Both the position numbers and the translations under genes were made by a program. A stretch of 64,000 bases of DNA from JBAOHV01 sp963714875 (lineage in GTDB: Bacteria; Actinomycetota; Acidimicrobiia; Acidimicrobiales; Microtrichaceae), in the NCBI GenBank assembly GCA_963714875.1, contig CAVQQI010000011.1:868001-932000 (forward strand). The letters are read 5' to 3'. Below, one piece after another: positions 28,441-37,296 of the stretch. The notes beneath the pieces are model-generated. The model worked only from the letters and a program-made list of their open reading frames with translations, was not told the DNA's origin and did no database searches. Position 1 is the first letter of the stretch. Each line of letters opens with the position of its first letter.

Positions 28441-29559
28441 TCACGCGCTGGCCATCTCCACGACCCGGGCGACGTCCTCGGAACACAGGACCGCCTGCAC
28501 CGACCCGCCATCGGTCACCAGCGCCCGCCAGTGGTGGCCGTCGCCCATGCGCTCCAGGACCTGGTGCACCGACTCGCCGGGATGCACCCGGGGCAGGCTC
28601 CACAGCGGCTCGGTGAGCGACCCGATCGGCACGACCGCCCGCTGCGCAGGAGGGATGCGCACGATCGAGTCGGGCAGCACCAGCGAGGAGACCTGGCCGT
28701 GCTCGTCGAACACGGGCACCAGCGGCGTGCCCGGGTGACGTGCGAGGAGCCGTTCCAGCTCGGCCACCGTCGCGTTGCGGCCGAGCGGTGGAGGCAACTG
28801 GCGTCCGAGCCCCGCGACGGTCGAGGTGAGCAGCTCGGGTTGCGGTGCCGCTGCACGCCACTCGGAGCGGGCCGCCACCAGAAGGAACAGCGCCAGCAGC
28901 AACGTCCAGAACCCCGACCACAGCGAGGCCCATCGCATGATGGCGAGTGACGCGACCACCAGCACCACCGACAGGATCTGGCCCCACAGCGCTGCGGTGC
29001 GGGTGGCTGCGAGCTTGCGGCGCGACCGACGCCACAGGATGGCGCGCAGCATGCGTCCGCCGTCGAGCGGGAACGCCGGCAACAGGTTGGAGATGGCGAG
29101 CACGACGTTGATCAGCGCCAGCCAGACCAGCAGCGCTCCCAACACCGCGGATCCCTCCCAGCGGTCCACGACCCACCACCCAGCGCCGAAGATCGCCGCC
29201 ATGACCATGCTCATCGCCGGGCCGGCGGCGGCGATGCGGAACTCGGCGCCCGCGTTGTCGGCATCACCTTCGAGCTTGGCGACCCCGCCGAACAGCCACA
29301 GGGTGATCTCCACGACCCGCACGTCGTTGCGGTCAGCGATGTAGCTGTGGCCGAGCTCGTGACCGGTCAGCGACACCAGGAATCCGAGCATCCCCACCAC
29401 ACCGGCGAACCAGTAGGCGCTCGATGGATGGTCCGGGGCGATCGTGGGCAGCGAGATCGTGGCGAGACTGACCACCAGCAGGACGCACACGGCAAGCACA
29501 CCCCAGTTGAGCCCGATGGGGACGCCGAGGAGTCGGCCGAGTCGGATGTGCGTGCGCAT
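28441..29559 (-). CDS. Site-2 protease family (M50) membrane metalloprotease with CBS pair
   Basis: The 372-residue protein has the zinc motif HELGHSYIA in an N-terminal helix (near residue 68) and the second motif AFPLDGGRMLRA near residue 165, both inside a bundle of five or six helices. Two CBS-like repeats fill residues 250-372 (LVPVFDEHGQVSSLV and WRALVTDGGSVQAVL). This is the SpoIVFB/Rip3-like branch, which cuts membrane-embedded regulators and senses nucleotides through the CBS pair. The start is set at ATG 29559, since translation upstream of it is not protein-like. It diverges from the malonyl-CoA decarboxylase gene with 58 bp between. Confidence 0.88.
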   Translation of the reverse strand: MRTHIRLGRLLGVPIGLNWGVLAVCVLLVVSLATISLPTIAPDHPSSAYWFAGVVGMLGFLVSLTGHELGHSYIADRNDVRVVEITLWLFGGVAKLEGDADNAGAEFRIAAAGPAMSMVMAAIFGAGWWVVDRWEGSAVLGALLVWLALINVVLAISNLLPAFPLDGGRMLRAILWRRSRRKLAATRTAALWGQILSVVLVVASLAIMRWASLWSGFWTLLLALFLLVAARSEWRAAAPQPELLTSTVAGLGRQLPPPLGRNATVAELERLLARHPGTPLVPVFDEHGQVSSLVLPDSIVRIPPAQRAVVPIGSLTEPLWSLPRVHPGESVHQVLERMGDGHHWRALVTDGGSVQAVLCSEDVARVVEMASA

Positions 29560-29617
29560 GCAGGTCGAAGGGTACTGCCCGGGCCCGTCTTGCCGTACGG
29601 CGCCTGAGACCGCTCCA

Positions 29618-30547
29618 ATGGTGCAGATGCGCACCGGCAGTCCCACCGGATCCACCGCCGAACAACTCGATCGACGGGCCGAGCTGCTCGCCGCCGACGA
29701 CACCTCCCGCAGCGACGCATCGTCCGCCGAGCTCGACGAGTTGACCGCCGGACTGGCAGCCGTGATGCGCAGCGACCGACTCGTCGTGCGGCGTGTCGAC
29801 CGCTCCGAACCCGCAGAGGTGCTCGATCGTCTGGTCCAGCTCGAACCGGTGCACCCCTTCGACGGTCCCGGTGATCTGGACGACCGACTCGACGACGACC
29901 GCCGTTGCTACGTGCTCGAACATCCGGACCTGCCCGGCCGCCCGCTCAACGTGGTGTGGTGCGCCATGTGCGACGGCGTTGCGGACGACCTGCGCTCGAT
30001 CCTGGATCCCGCTGCCCCCACCGCCGACCCCGAGGCGGCGGATACCGCGGTCTTCTACTCGATCTGGAACGTCGAGCCCGGCCTGGTGGGTCTGCCCGGA
30101 GGACGCACGCTGCTCGTCGGCGCGATCGCCGCGCTGCGCGACGAGCTCCCTGGCCTGAGGACGTTCGTCACGCTCTCCCCCATCCCGGGTTTCCGAACCT
30201 GGCAAGAACAGCGGGGGGCGGAATCGGCGAACCACGAGCGCCATGACCGCGACCCACAGCACCAGCAGGAGCTGGTCGCTCAGTGCGCCCGCTACCTGGT
30301 CGGGCGGCGCAACGACGGGCGGCCGCTCGATGCGGTCGCCCGGTTCCACCTGGGCAACGGCGCACGCCTGTGGGCGCTGTGCCCGGGCGCCGACCGGTCC
30401 GAGCGCGGCATGGAGCGGTCCTACGGGATCATGGCGAACTACCGCTACGACCCCGAGGACCGAGCAGCCAACCGTGCTGAGCTGCGACAGGGCCGCCCGG
30501 CACTGGGCGATTCGGTCCGGGCGCTGCTGGACGGAGATCGAGTGTGA
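29618..30547 (+). CDS. Malonyl-CoA decarboxylase family protein, short form
   Basis: The 309-residue protein matches the catalytic C-terminal domain of malonyl-CoA decarboxylase, which turns malonyl-CoA into acetyl-CoA. Diagnostic segments are VFYSIWNVEPGL, the TFVTLSPIPGFRTW block with the catalytic-site Ser, the FHLGNGARLWALCPGAD block, and MANYRYDP near the end. The usual all-helical N-terminal domain is largely absent, so the protein is about 100 residues shorter than typical. ATG 29618 and 29627 are both possible starts. It stands alone 103 bp before the ABC importer genes. Confidence 0.8.
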   Translation: MVQMRTGSPTGSTAEQLDRRAELLAADDTSRSDASSAELDELTAGLAAVMRSDRLVVRRVDRSEPAEVLDRLVQLEPVHPFDGPGDLDDRLDDDRRCYVLEHPDLPGRPLNVVWCAMCDGVADDLRSILDPAAPTADPEAADTAVFYSIWNVEPGLVGLPGGRTLLVGAIAALRDELPGLRTFVTLSPIPGFRTWQEQRGAESANHERHDRDPQHQQELVAQCARYLVGRRNDGRPLDAVARFHLGNGARLWALCPGADRSERGMERSYGIMANYRYDPEDRAANRAELRQGRPALGDSVRALLDGDRV

Positions 30548-30650
30548 CAGCTCGATGAACAGGACTCGTTCAGCGAGACCGCCGGGCCGACCCCCGATAG
30601 CCTCCGTCCGTTCACCGGCGACACCGCCGATGCCGACAGGAGTCCAGCGA

Positions 30651-31493
30651 ATGCGACATCGTTCAGTACTGATCGTTCCACTGCTCACCACGGCCGCGCT
30701 CCTGCTCGGCGCCTGCGGCGACGACTCCGCTGGGGAGACCACGACGACGGAGTCCGACAGCGGCTCCGGCGGTGAGTCCGCCATCAGCCTCGACGGTGTC
30801 ACGTTGGTCAACGACGGTCAGCTGACCGTCTGCTCCGACATGCCCTACAAGCCGTTCGAGTTCGAGGAGGACGGCGAGACGACCGGTTTCGACTACGACG
30901 TCGTCAGCGCCATGGCTGACCAGTTGGGCGTCGAGGTCGAGTTCGTCACGACCCCGTTCGACAGCATCATCCCAGCGCTTGCCGCCGGAAACTGCGACAT
31001 GATCGCCTCGGCCATGACGATCACCGACGAGCGCAAGGAGCAGGTGAACTTCACCGAGCCGTACTTCGACGCCGACCAGTCGCTGCTCGTCCTCACCGAG
31101 AACGAGGAGACCTACGCGACCCTCGACGACCTGGCCGGCGAGGACATCGGCGTCCAGGTCGAGACGACCGGTGCGACCTATGCCGAGGAGAACGCCGCCG
31201 AGGACACGACCATCAAGGAGTTCCAGACCGGTGACGAGATGTTCCCGGCGCTGACCTCGGGCGACATCAAGGCTGCCCTCCAGGACCTGCCGGTCAACGC
31301 CTACCGGGCGGCCACCGCCCCCGACCAGTTCGTCGTCGTCGAGACCTACCCGACCGGTGAGCAGTACGGCTTCGCGGTGGCGAAGGAGAGCACGACCTTG
31401 CTCGAGGCGCTCGACGCCGCGCTCGCCGGGTCCAAGGACGACGGCACCTATGACGCGGCGTACGCCAAGTGGTTCGGCGAGTCGAAGAACTGA
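30651..31493 (+). CDS. Polar amino-acid ABC transporter, substrate-binding lipoprotein
   Basis: The 280-residue protein has a lipoprotein signal peptide with the lipobox LLGAC (Cys22), then a Thr/Ser/Gly linker and an SBP_bac_3 domain. Typical segments are LTVCSDMPYKPFEFEEDG, GFDYDVVSAMADQLGV, CDMIASAMTITDERKEQVNFTEPY and a YPTGEQYGFAVAKES strand. It binds an amino acid or similar small polar solute outside the membrane and hands it to the permease. ATG 30651 follows AGGAG. It heads a three-gene importer operon with 5-bp and overlapping junctions. Confidence 0.93.
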   Translation: MRHRSVLIVPLLTTAALLLGACGDDSAGETTTTESDSGSGGESAISLDGVTLVNDGQLTVCSDMPYKPFEFEEDGETTGFDYDVVSAMADQLGVEVEFVTTPFDSIIPALAAGNCDMIASAMTITDERKEQVNFTEPYFDADQSLLVLTENEETYATLDDLAGEDIGVQVETTGATYAEENAAEDTTIKEFQTGDEMFPALTSGDIKAALQDLPVNAYRAATAPDQFVVVETYPTGEQYGFAVAKESTTLLEALDAALAGSKDDGTYDAAYAKWFGESKN

Positions 31494-31498
31494 GCACC

Positions 31499-32425
31499 GT
31501 GCAACCAGCGGGGTCGGGGACGGCACCGTCGTCCCCGCCCCCCGCTGCCCGCCGACGTCGACTGACGCGACGTCGCAAGGAGGAACTCCGCAGGTGGGCC
31601 GTCTACACCGCCACCTTCGTCGCGGTGATCCTGATCGCGCTCAACGCCGATTGGCCGAAGCTCCAGCAGACGTTCCTCGACCCGGAGATCTTCGCCGATC
31701 TGTTCCCTGAGATCGTCACCGTCGCGGCCAAGAACACGATCATCCTGGCCGTGCTGGCGTTCACCGGTGGAATGCTGCTGGGCATGGTGCTGGCGCTGAT
31801 GCGCCTGTCCTCGATCCGTCCCTACCGATGGGCGGCGCTGGGCTACATCGAGTTCTTCCGTGGGATCCCGGCGCTGTTGACCCTGATCCTGATCGGCTTC
31901 GTGCTGCCCATCGCCCTCGGGATCCGGATCAAGGAGTTGCTGCCCTTCCTGGGCAACTACGGCACCCCTGCGGTCGGCCTCTCGGTCGTGGCCGGCGCAT
32001 ATCTGGCCGAGACGATCCGGGGTGGCATCGAGGCGGTGCCCAAGGGCCAGATGGAGGCGGCGCGCTCACTCGGGATGGGTCGCTCACAGTCGATGCGCAG
32101 CATCATCGTCCCTCAGGCGTTCAGGGTGATGATCCCACCACTCACGAACGAGTTCGTCCTGCTGATCAAGGACACGTCGCTGGTCTTCGTCCTGGGAGTG
32201 GCCGCTGCTGACCAGGACCTGGCCTTCTTCTCACGCTCGGCGGTGCAGGAGACCTTCAACGGCACGCCGTTCATCGCCGCCGCGCTGCTGTACCTGGCGA
32301 TCACGCTGCCGCTCACCGCGCTGTCGCGGTTCCTCGAACGTCGCGGTTCGGGGTCCGGCAGGCGGCTGGCCCGACCCACAGCACCCGTTGCCGAAGCACC
32401 CAACGACGAGGTCTGGGACGGATGA
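31499..32425 (+). CDS. Polar amino-acid ABC transporter, permease
   Basis: The 308-residue membrane protein begins at GTG 31499, five bases after the preceding stop. A basic N-terminus (RRRRLTRRRKEELRR) is followed by about five helices. The EAA loop for ATPase contact is visible as EAARSLGMGRSQSMRSIIVPQ. The IEFFRGIPALLTL segment is typical of the HisM/GlnP family. Its stop overlaps the ATPase start by 4 bp. It forms the channel of the importer, probably as a homodimer since no second permease gene is present. Confidence 0.92.
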   Translation: MQPAGSGTAPSSPPPAARRRRLTRRRKEELRRWAVYTATFVAVILIALNADWPKLQQTFLDPEIFADLFPEIVTVAAKNTIILAVLAFTGGMLLGMVLALMRLSSIRPYRWAALGYIEFFRGIPALLTLILIGFVLPIALGIRIKELLPFLGNYGTPAVGLSVVAGAYLAETIRGGIEAVPKGQMEAARSLGMGRSQSMRSIIVPQAFRVMIPPLTNEFVLLIKDTSLVFVLGVAAADQDLAFFSRSAVQETFNGTPFIAAALLYLAITLPLTALSRFLERRGSGSGRRLARPTAPVAEAPNDEVWDG

Positions 32426-33198
32426 GCGCCGCTGCGGATCGCACCGCTGTCGACCGGTCCGGGGTCCCCGCGATCGAGTTGCGTGGCCTTGCCAAGGCCT
32501 TCGGCGACCTCGAGGTGCTGCGCTCGATCGACTTCTGCGTGGCGCCGGGTGAGGTCGTCTGCGTCATCGGACCATCCGGCTCGGGCAAGTCCACCGTGCT
32601 GCGCTGCGTCAACCGTCTCGAGGAGCCGACCGGCGGGCAGGTGCTGATCGACGGATTGGACATCACCGACCCCGACTGCGACATCGATGACATCCGCACC
32701 CGGATCGGCATGGTGTTCCAGCAGTTCAACCTGTTCCCGCACCTCGACGTCGCGGGCAACCTGACCATCGCCCAACGTCGGGTCCTGAAGCGGTCCAAGT
32801 CCGAGGCGATGGCCACTGCCCAGGAGGTGCTGTCCAGGGTCGGGCTGACCGACAAGCTGCACGCCTACCCCGGGCAGCTCTCGGGTGGACAGCAACAACG
32901 CGTCGCCATCGCCCGTGCGCTTGCGTCGAACCCCGAGATGATGCTGTTCGACGAGCCGACGTCTGCGCTCGATCCCGAGCTGGTGGGCGAGGTGCTCGAC
33001 GTCATGAAGGCCCTGACCGACGAGGGAATGACGATGATGGTGGTGACCCACGAGATGGGCTTCGCCCGTCGTGTCGCCGATCGCGTGGTGTTCATGGACG
33101 GTGGCGTCATCGTCGAGGACGGACCGCCCGAACAGGTCATCGACGACCCGCAGCACGAGCGCACCCGCCGCTTCCTGGAGCAGGTGTTCGACCGCTGA
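32422..33198 (+). CDS. Polar amino-acid ABC transporter, ATP-binding protein
   Basis: The 258-residue ATPase powers the importer. Walker A is GPSGSGKST near residue 50, the Q-loop is FQQFNLFPHL, the signature is LSGGQQQRVAIARAL, Walker B is MMLFDEPTSALDP and the switch histidine lies in VVTHEMGF. It belongs to the GlnQ/HisP group. The ATG overlaps the permease stop by 4 bp (ATGA). A hairpin follows the stop, and the ergothioneine genes start 156 bp downstream. Confidence 0.95.
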   Translation: MSAAADRTAVDRSGVPAIELRGLAKAFGDLEVLRSIDFCVAPGEVVCVIGPSGSGKSTVLRCVNRLEEPTGGQVLIDGLDITDPDCDIDDIRTRIGMVFQQFNLFPHLDVAGNLTIAQRRVLKRSKSEAMATAQEVLSRVGLTDKLHAYPGQLSGGQQQRVAIARALASNPEMMLFDEPTSALDPELVGEVLDVMKALTDEGMTMMVVTHEMGFARRVADRVVFMDGGVIVEDGPPEQVIDDPQHERTRRFLEQVFDR

Positions 33199-33215
33199 GC
33201 AGACAGCGGCTCAGC
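33192..33215 (+). terminator. Hairpin after the ABC importer operon
   Basis: Two alternative stems overlap here: CCGCTG/CAGCGG (33192-33197 with 33204-33209) and GCTGAGC/GCTCAGC (33194-33200 with 33209-33215). They sit on the importer stop codon and lack a T-run. This is a candidate terminator or attenuator before egtD. Confidence 0.35.
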
Positions 33216-33354
33216 AGCGACCCGCCCACATGACCTGGCGCTCGCCACCTAGCGTCCGGGGCATGCAACCACCACGCTCCCGCTGCCGCCGCTCCACCTG
33301 TACCTCCAGGACCGCTGATCTGTCTCGGCGCCCGATGGGCACTCAGGAGTGACC

Positions 33355-34341
33355 ATGGACTCCACGACGTCACCCACCGATCACTCGATCACCGTCCACC
33401 TGTCACCCGACGAGCTCGTCGATGCGCTGCGGCTGGAGGTGGAACAGGGGTTGGGCTCGACGCCGATGGAGCTGTCCCCGAAGTTCCTCTACGACGACCG
33501 TGGCTGTGAGCTGTTCGACCAGATCACCCGTCTCGAGGAGTACTACCCGACGAGGGCCGAACGCACGATCCTCGAACAGCACGCCGATGACATCGTGGGG
33601 TCCGCCGGGGCCGACACGCTCATCGAACTCGGGTCGGGCACGTCGGACAAGACCCGCCTGCTGATCGAGGCGATGTCGGACGCCGACTCACTCGACCGGT
33701 TCGTCGCGTTCGATGTCGCCGAAGCGACGCTGCGCGACGCCGTGGCCAAGTTGAGCGCCGAACACCCGACGATCGAGGTGCAGGGCGTCGTCGGCGACTT
33801 CAACGTGCACCTGGGCGAGCTGCCACGCGGCGGCACGCGGATGGTCGCGTTCCTCGGCGGCACCATCGGCAACCTGCATCCACACGAGCGTGCAGGCTTC
33901 CTCGACTCGCTGGCCGCGACGTTCGAACCCGGCGACTCGCTCCTGCTCGGCACGGATCTGGTCAAGGACCGCGACCGACTCGTCGCGGCCTACGACGACC
34001 GCCAGGGAGTGACCGCCGAGTTCAACCGCAACGTCCTGTCGGTCATCAACCGCGAGCTCGGCGGGGACTTCGACACAGCCGGGTTCGAACACGTGGCCCG
34101 ATTCGACGAGGAGGGCTCGTTCATCGAGATGCGCCTCCGAGCGGTCGGCGACCACACGGTGCGCATCGACGACCTGGACATGGACCTTCGTTTCACCGAC
34201 GGCGACGAGGTGCGCACCGAGATCAGCACCAAGTTCGAACCCGATCGGGTCCGCGACGAACTGCGGTCAGCCGGCCTGGAACCCATCGGGGTCTGGACCG
34301 ACCCTGCAGGCGACTACGCGCTGTGGCTGGCGGAACGGTGA
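33355..34341 (+). CDS. egtD: L-histidine N(alpha)-methyltransferase
   Basis: The 328-residue enzyme makes hercynine by trimethylating histidine with SAM, the first step of ergothioneine synthesis. It shows the EgtD order of motifs: PKFLYDDRGCELFDQIT near residue 43, EEYYPTRAE at 61-69, the SAM loop LGSGTSDKTRLL from residue 92, and GGTIGNLHP and LLGTDLVKD further on. ATG 33355 is chosen because AGGAG lies five bases upstream, covering the alternative GTG at 33349. The stop overlaps the egtB start by 4 bp. Confidence 0.95.
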   Translation: MDSTTSPTDHSITVHLSPDELVDALRLEVEQGLGSTPMELSPKFLYDDRGCELFDQITRLEEYYPTRAERTILEQHADDIVGSAGADTLIELGSGTSDKTRLLIEAMSDADSLDRFVAFDVAEATLRDAVAKLSAEHPTIEVQGVVGDFNVHLGELPRGGTRMVAFLGGTIGNLHPHERAGFLDSLAATFEPGDSLLLGTDLVKDRDRLVAAYDDRQGVTAEFNRNVLSVINRELGGDFDTAGFEHVARFDEEGSFIEMRLRAVGDHTVRIDDLDMDLRFTDGDEVRTEISTKFEPDRVRDELRSAGLEPIGVWTDPAGDYALWLAER

Positions 34342-35651
34342 GCTCCGGGCGACCGGGCGCAGGGCGTACGACGACGATCCCCGGGTCCGCCGTCGTCATG
34401 CCGACCATGACCGAGGTGCGCGCGCTCACCGAGGCCCTGGCCGCGCCGCTGTCACCCGAGGACCAGACGGTGCAGTCGATGCCGGACGTCTCTCCCACCA
34501 AGTGGCACCGGGCGCACACGACCTGGTTCTTCGAGACGTTCATCCTCGAGCCCCACCTGCCGGGCTACGAGCGCTTCGATGACGAGTTCGCCTTCCTGTT
34601 CAACTCCTACTACGAGGCGTTGGGCTCCCGGCACGCTCGGGCTGAACGAGGCTTGATCACCCGACCGGGGGCGGAACGGATCGGCGAGTACCGCCGTCAT
34701 GTCGATTCGGCACTCCGCGTGCTGCACGGACGCGAGCCCGACGGTGAAGTCGCACAGCTGCTCCAGATCGGGCTGCACCACGAGCAGCAGCACCAAGAGC
34801 TGCTGTGCATGGACATCACCCATGTGCTGGCCACCCACCCGTTCGACGCGACCTACCGCTCGGACCTGGCCAACGCCCACGGCGCCCGGCGAGCGCAGCG
34901 CACAGGACTCCCCGAACCGCTCACGTGGACCGCGATCACGGCCGGACCCGTCACGGTCGGTCACGACGCCGACACCGATCCCGGGTTCGCGTTCGACAAC
35001 GAGACGCCGGCGCACGAGGTGCTGCTGGGGGATGTCGAGATCGCCGATCGCCTCGTCACCAATGGGGAGTGGTCCGAGTTCATCGACGACGGCGGCTACC
35101 GCCGTCCGGAGCTGTGGATGTCCGAGGGATGGGCAACCGTGCTGGCCCAGGGCTGGGACGCACCGCTGTACTGGCGGTCCGAGGACGGCGCGTGGACCGA
35201 TTTCGGCCTGGTCGGTCGCCACGCGGTGGACGGCTCGGCGCCGGTGGCGCACGTCAGCTGGTTCGAAGCAGACGCGTTCGCTCGCTGGAGTGGCGCTCGC
35301 CTCCCGACCGAGGCCGAGTGGGAAGTGGCAGCAGCACCACCACGGGCGGGGGCACACCTCGACCTGGACGTGCTGTCACCGAGCGGGGTGGACGACGCTG
35401 CGGACCCCCAGCAGTACCACGGCGAGCTGTGGCAGTGGACCGAGTCGGCCTACCGGCCCTATCCCGGCTTCCGCCCCGCCGCCGGAGCGATCGGTGAGTA
35501 CAACGGCAAGTTCATGATCAACCAACAGGTCCTGCGGGGCAGCAGCTTCGCCACGCCGCCGGGCCACGCCCGATCGACCTACCGCAACTTCTTCCCGCCC
35601 CACGCCCGCTGGCACTTCGGCGGCGTGCGACTCGCCCGGGACGTGGACTGA
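34338..35651 (+). CDS. egtB: Hercynine oxygenase (iron-dependent sulfoxide synthase)
   Basis: The 437-residue enzyme joins hercynine to a thiol (gamma-glutamylcysteine or cysteine) with oxygen. The N-terminal DinB-like domain has the KWHRAHTTWFFE histidines (His57/His60) and the HHEQQH iron-binding pair (His148, His152). The C-terminal FGE-sulfatase domain includes FDNETPAHEV, RLPTEAEWEVAA, GELWQWTES and RGSSFATPPGHARSTYRNFF. The GTG at 34338 overlaps the egtD stop, which favours it over ATG 34398, though the first 20 residues look non-conserved. The gene for the EgtC amidohydrolase, which removes gamma-glutamate, is not in the cluster. Confidence 0.95.
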   Translation: MSSGRPGAGRTTTIPGSAVVMPTMTEVRALTEALAAPLSPEDQTVQSMPDVSPTKWHRAHTTWFFETFILEPHLPGYERFDDEFAFLFNSYYEALGSRHARAERGLITRPGAERIGEYRRHVDSALRVLHGREPDGEVAQLLQIGLHHEQQHQELLCMDITHVLATHPFDATYRSDLANAHGARRAQRTGLPEPLTWTAITAGPVTVGHDADTDPGFAFDNETPAHEVLLGDVEIADRLVTNGEWSEFIDDGGYRRPELWMSEGWATVLAQGWDAPLYWRSEDGAWTDFGLVGRHAVDGSAPVAHVSWFEADAFARWSGARLPTEAEWEVAAAPPRAGAHLDLDVLSPSGVDDAADPQQYHGELWQWTESAYRPYPGFRPAAGAIGEYNGKFMINQQVLRGSSFATPPGHARSTYRNFFPPHARWHFGGVRLARDVD

Positions 35652-35655
35652 CCAC

Positions 35656-36849
35656 ATGGACCTGGACGTCGAGGCGCTCCGTGCGGCCACGCCAGGATGC
35701 GCGCACCGCGTGCATCTGAACCATGCCGGTGCGGCGCTGCCGACGAGGCGAACGCTGGACACGGTGATCGCCCATCTCGAGCTGGAGGCATCCATCGGCG
35801 GCTACGAGGCAGCCGCCGCTCGGGCCGACGAGCTGATGGCGGTCCGTGCGTCGGCTGCGCAGCTGCTCGGCGCGACGCCCGACGAGATCGCCGTCACCAC
35901 CAGCGACACCACCGCGTGGACCAAAGCCCTGTGGGGGTTCGGCCTGGGCGGCGGATTCACCGAACGACGGCGCGTCCTGGTGGACCGGGTCGTGTACAAC
36001 TCGCACTGGTTCGGGATCCTGCAGGCCGCCGAGCAGTTCGAGCTCCGCGTCGAGGTGGTCGACTCGACCCCCGACGGCACCGTCGACCTGGATGCCCTCG
36101 AACGTCTGCTCGCAGGCGACGTCGCCATGGTGACCGCGACCCATGTGCCCACCCACGCGGGGTCGGTGAATCCGGTCGCACAGATCGGGGCCCTGGTCCG
36201 ATCCGCGGGAGCGGCCTACTTCCTCGATGCCTGCCAGTCGGTCGGGCAACTCCCGGTGGACGTCCGGGAGATCGGCTGCGACGTGCTGACCGCGACGGGC
36301 CGCAAGTGGCTGCGCGGCCCCCGAGGAACAGGGCTGCTGTACGTGGCCGCCGACATCGTCGACCGGTTCGACCCCCCGGGGATCGACGCGTCGTCGGCCG
36401 AGTGGCTCGCGGGCGGCGGCTACCAGCTCGCACCCGGGGCGCACCGGTTCGAGGAGTTCGAGACCTCGGTCGCCGCCCAACTGGGGCTCGGCGCTGCGAT
36501 CGACCAGCTGCTCGAGCTGGGGGTCGACGCCGTCGCCGAGCGGATCGACCTGCTCGCGTCGGCGCTCCGGACGCGCCTGGAGCAGGTGCCGGGCGTGCAC
36601 CTGACCGACGGCGAAGGTCCTCGCAGCGGCATCGTGACCTTCACGGTCCGCGACTGTCCGGTCGACCGGATCGCCGAGGCCACCGCTGCAGCGGGGATCA
36701 ACGTGAGCATCAGCCGGGCGACACACGCCCGCCTGGACCTGGATGCCCGTGGCCTCGACACGGTGGTCCGCGCCTCGCCACACATCGTCACCACGCTGGA
36801 CGAGCTCGATCAACTCATCGCTGTCGTCAGGGACTGCTCGCCGTCCTGA
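35656..36849 (+). CDS. egtE: Class V aminotransferase-fold PLP enzyme, probable ergothioneine C-S lyase
   Basis: The 397-residue protein is a class V PLP enzyme with the substrate loop LNHAGAALPTRRT, the cofactor aspartate in YFLDACQSVGQLPVDV and the PLP lysine in ATGRKWLRGPRGTGLLY. Position directly after egtB, four bases on, makes it the probable C-S lyase that cleaves hercynylcysteine sulfoxide to ergothioneine. Class V sequences alone cannot separate lyases from desulfurases, so the name rests on context. No other gene on this strand follows it. Confidence 0.85.
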   Translation: MDLDVEALRAATPGCAHRVHLNHAGAALPTRRTLDTVIAHLELEASIGGYEAAAARADELMAVRASAAQLLGATPDEIAVTTSDTTAWTKALWGFGLGGGFTERRRVLVDRVVYNSHWFGILQAAEQFELRVEVVDSTPDGTVDLDALERLLAGDVAMVTATHVPTHAGSVNPVAQIGALVRSAGAAYFLDACQSVGQLPVDVREIGCDVLTATGRKWLRGPRGTGLLYVAADIVDRFDPPGIDASSAEWLAGGGYQLAPGAHRFEEFETSVAAQLGLGAAIDQLLELGVDAVAERIDLLASALRTRLEQVPGVHLTDGEGPRSGIVTFTVRDCPVDRIAEATAAAGINVSISRATHARLDLDARGLDTVVRASPHIVTTLDELDQLIAVVRDCSPS

Positions 36850-36887
36850 TCCCCGGTCCACAGCGAGGCATCGCGTCCTCCGCCCGG

Positions 36888-37259
36888 TCAGAAGGGCACG
36901 ATCGTGCTGAGCAGGCCGTCCCCCTCTGCCCGACCGGCGAGGACACGGCAGAACTCGACTGCGTCGAGCTCATGGGTGGCGGCGTCGATCCGGTGCATCC
37001 ACAGATAACGCAGGTAGATGGTGTCGACCAGGTAGCCGACCGTCCACTTCTGCACCACCGAGCCATCGAGGTTCATCCGCAGGCGCCGGACCAGCGAGGG
37101 CATCTTGGAGCGCTTTCGTACCGTGACCGGGGCGACATCGGCGATGCGCTGCGCCAGCTCGTCCGAGGTCACGTCCAGCCGGTCACGCACCTGCACGAAG
37201 GACAACCCGGCTTCGAGCGGGCCACCGTGGGCGCTCTGGTACCGCACGAGTCCCTGCAC
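36888..37259 (-). CDS. Hypothetical protein downstream of the LuxR gene
   Basis: A leftward frame of about 123 residues, basic in the middle (VRKRSKMPSLVRRLRMNLDG) and aromatic later (YLVDTIYLRYLWMHRIDAA). The longest version overlaps the LuxR gene, so a GTG at 37259 (preceded by GGGA) or 37277 is more likely. The amino-acid mix is protein-like but no family is recognised. It would be co-transcribed with the regulator. Confidence 0.45.
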   Translation of the reverse strand: MQGLVRYQSAHGGPLEAGLSFVQVRDRLDVTSDELAQRIADVAPVTVRKRSKMPSLVRRLRMNLDGSVVQKWTVGYLVDTIYLRYLWMHRIDAATHELDAVEFCRVLAGRAEGDGLLSTIVPF

Positions 37260-37296
37260 CGGTCCCAGCCGCGGCACGGCGGAGGCCTTCTCGCGC

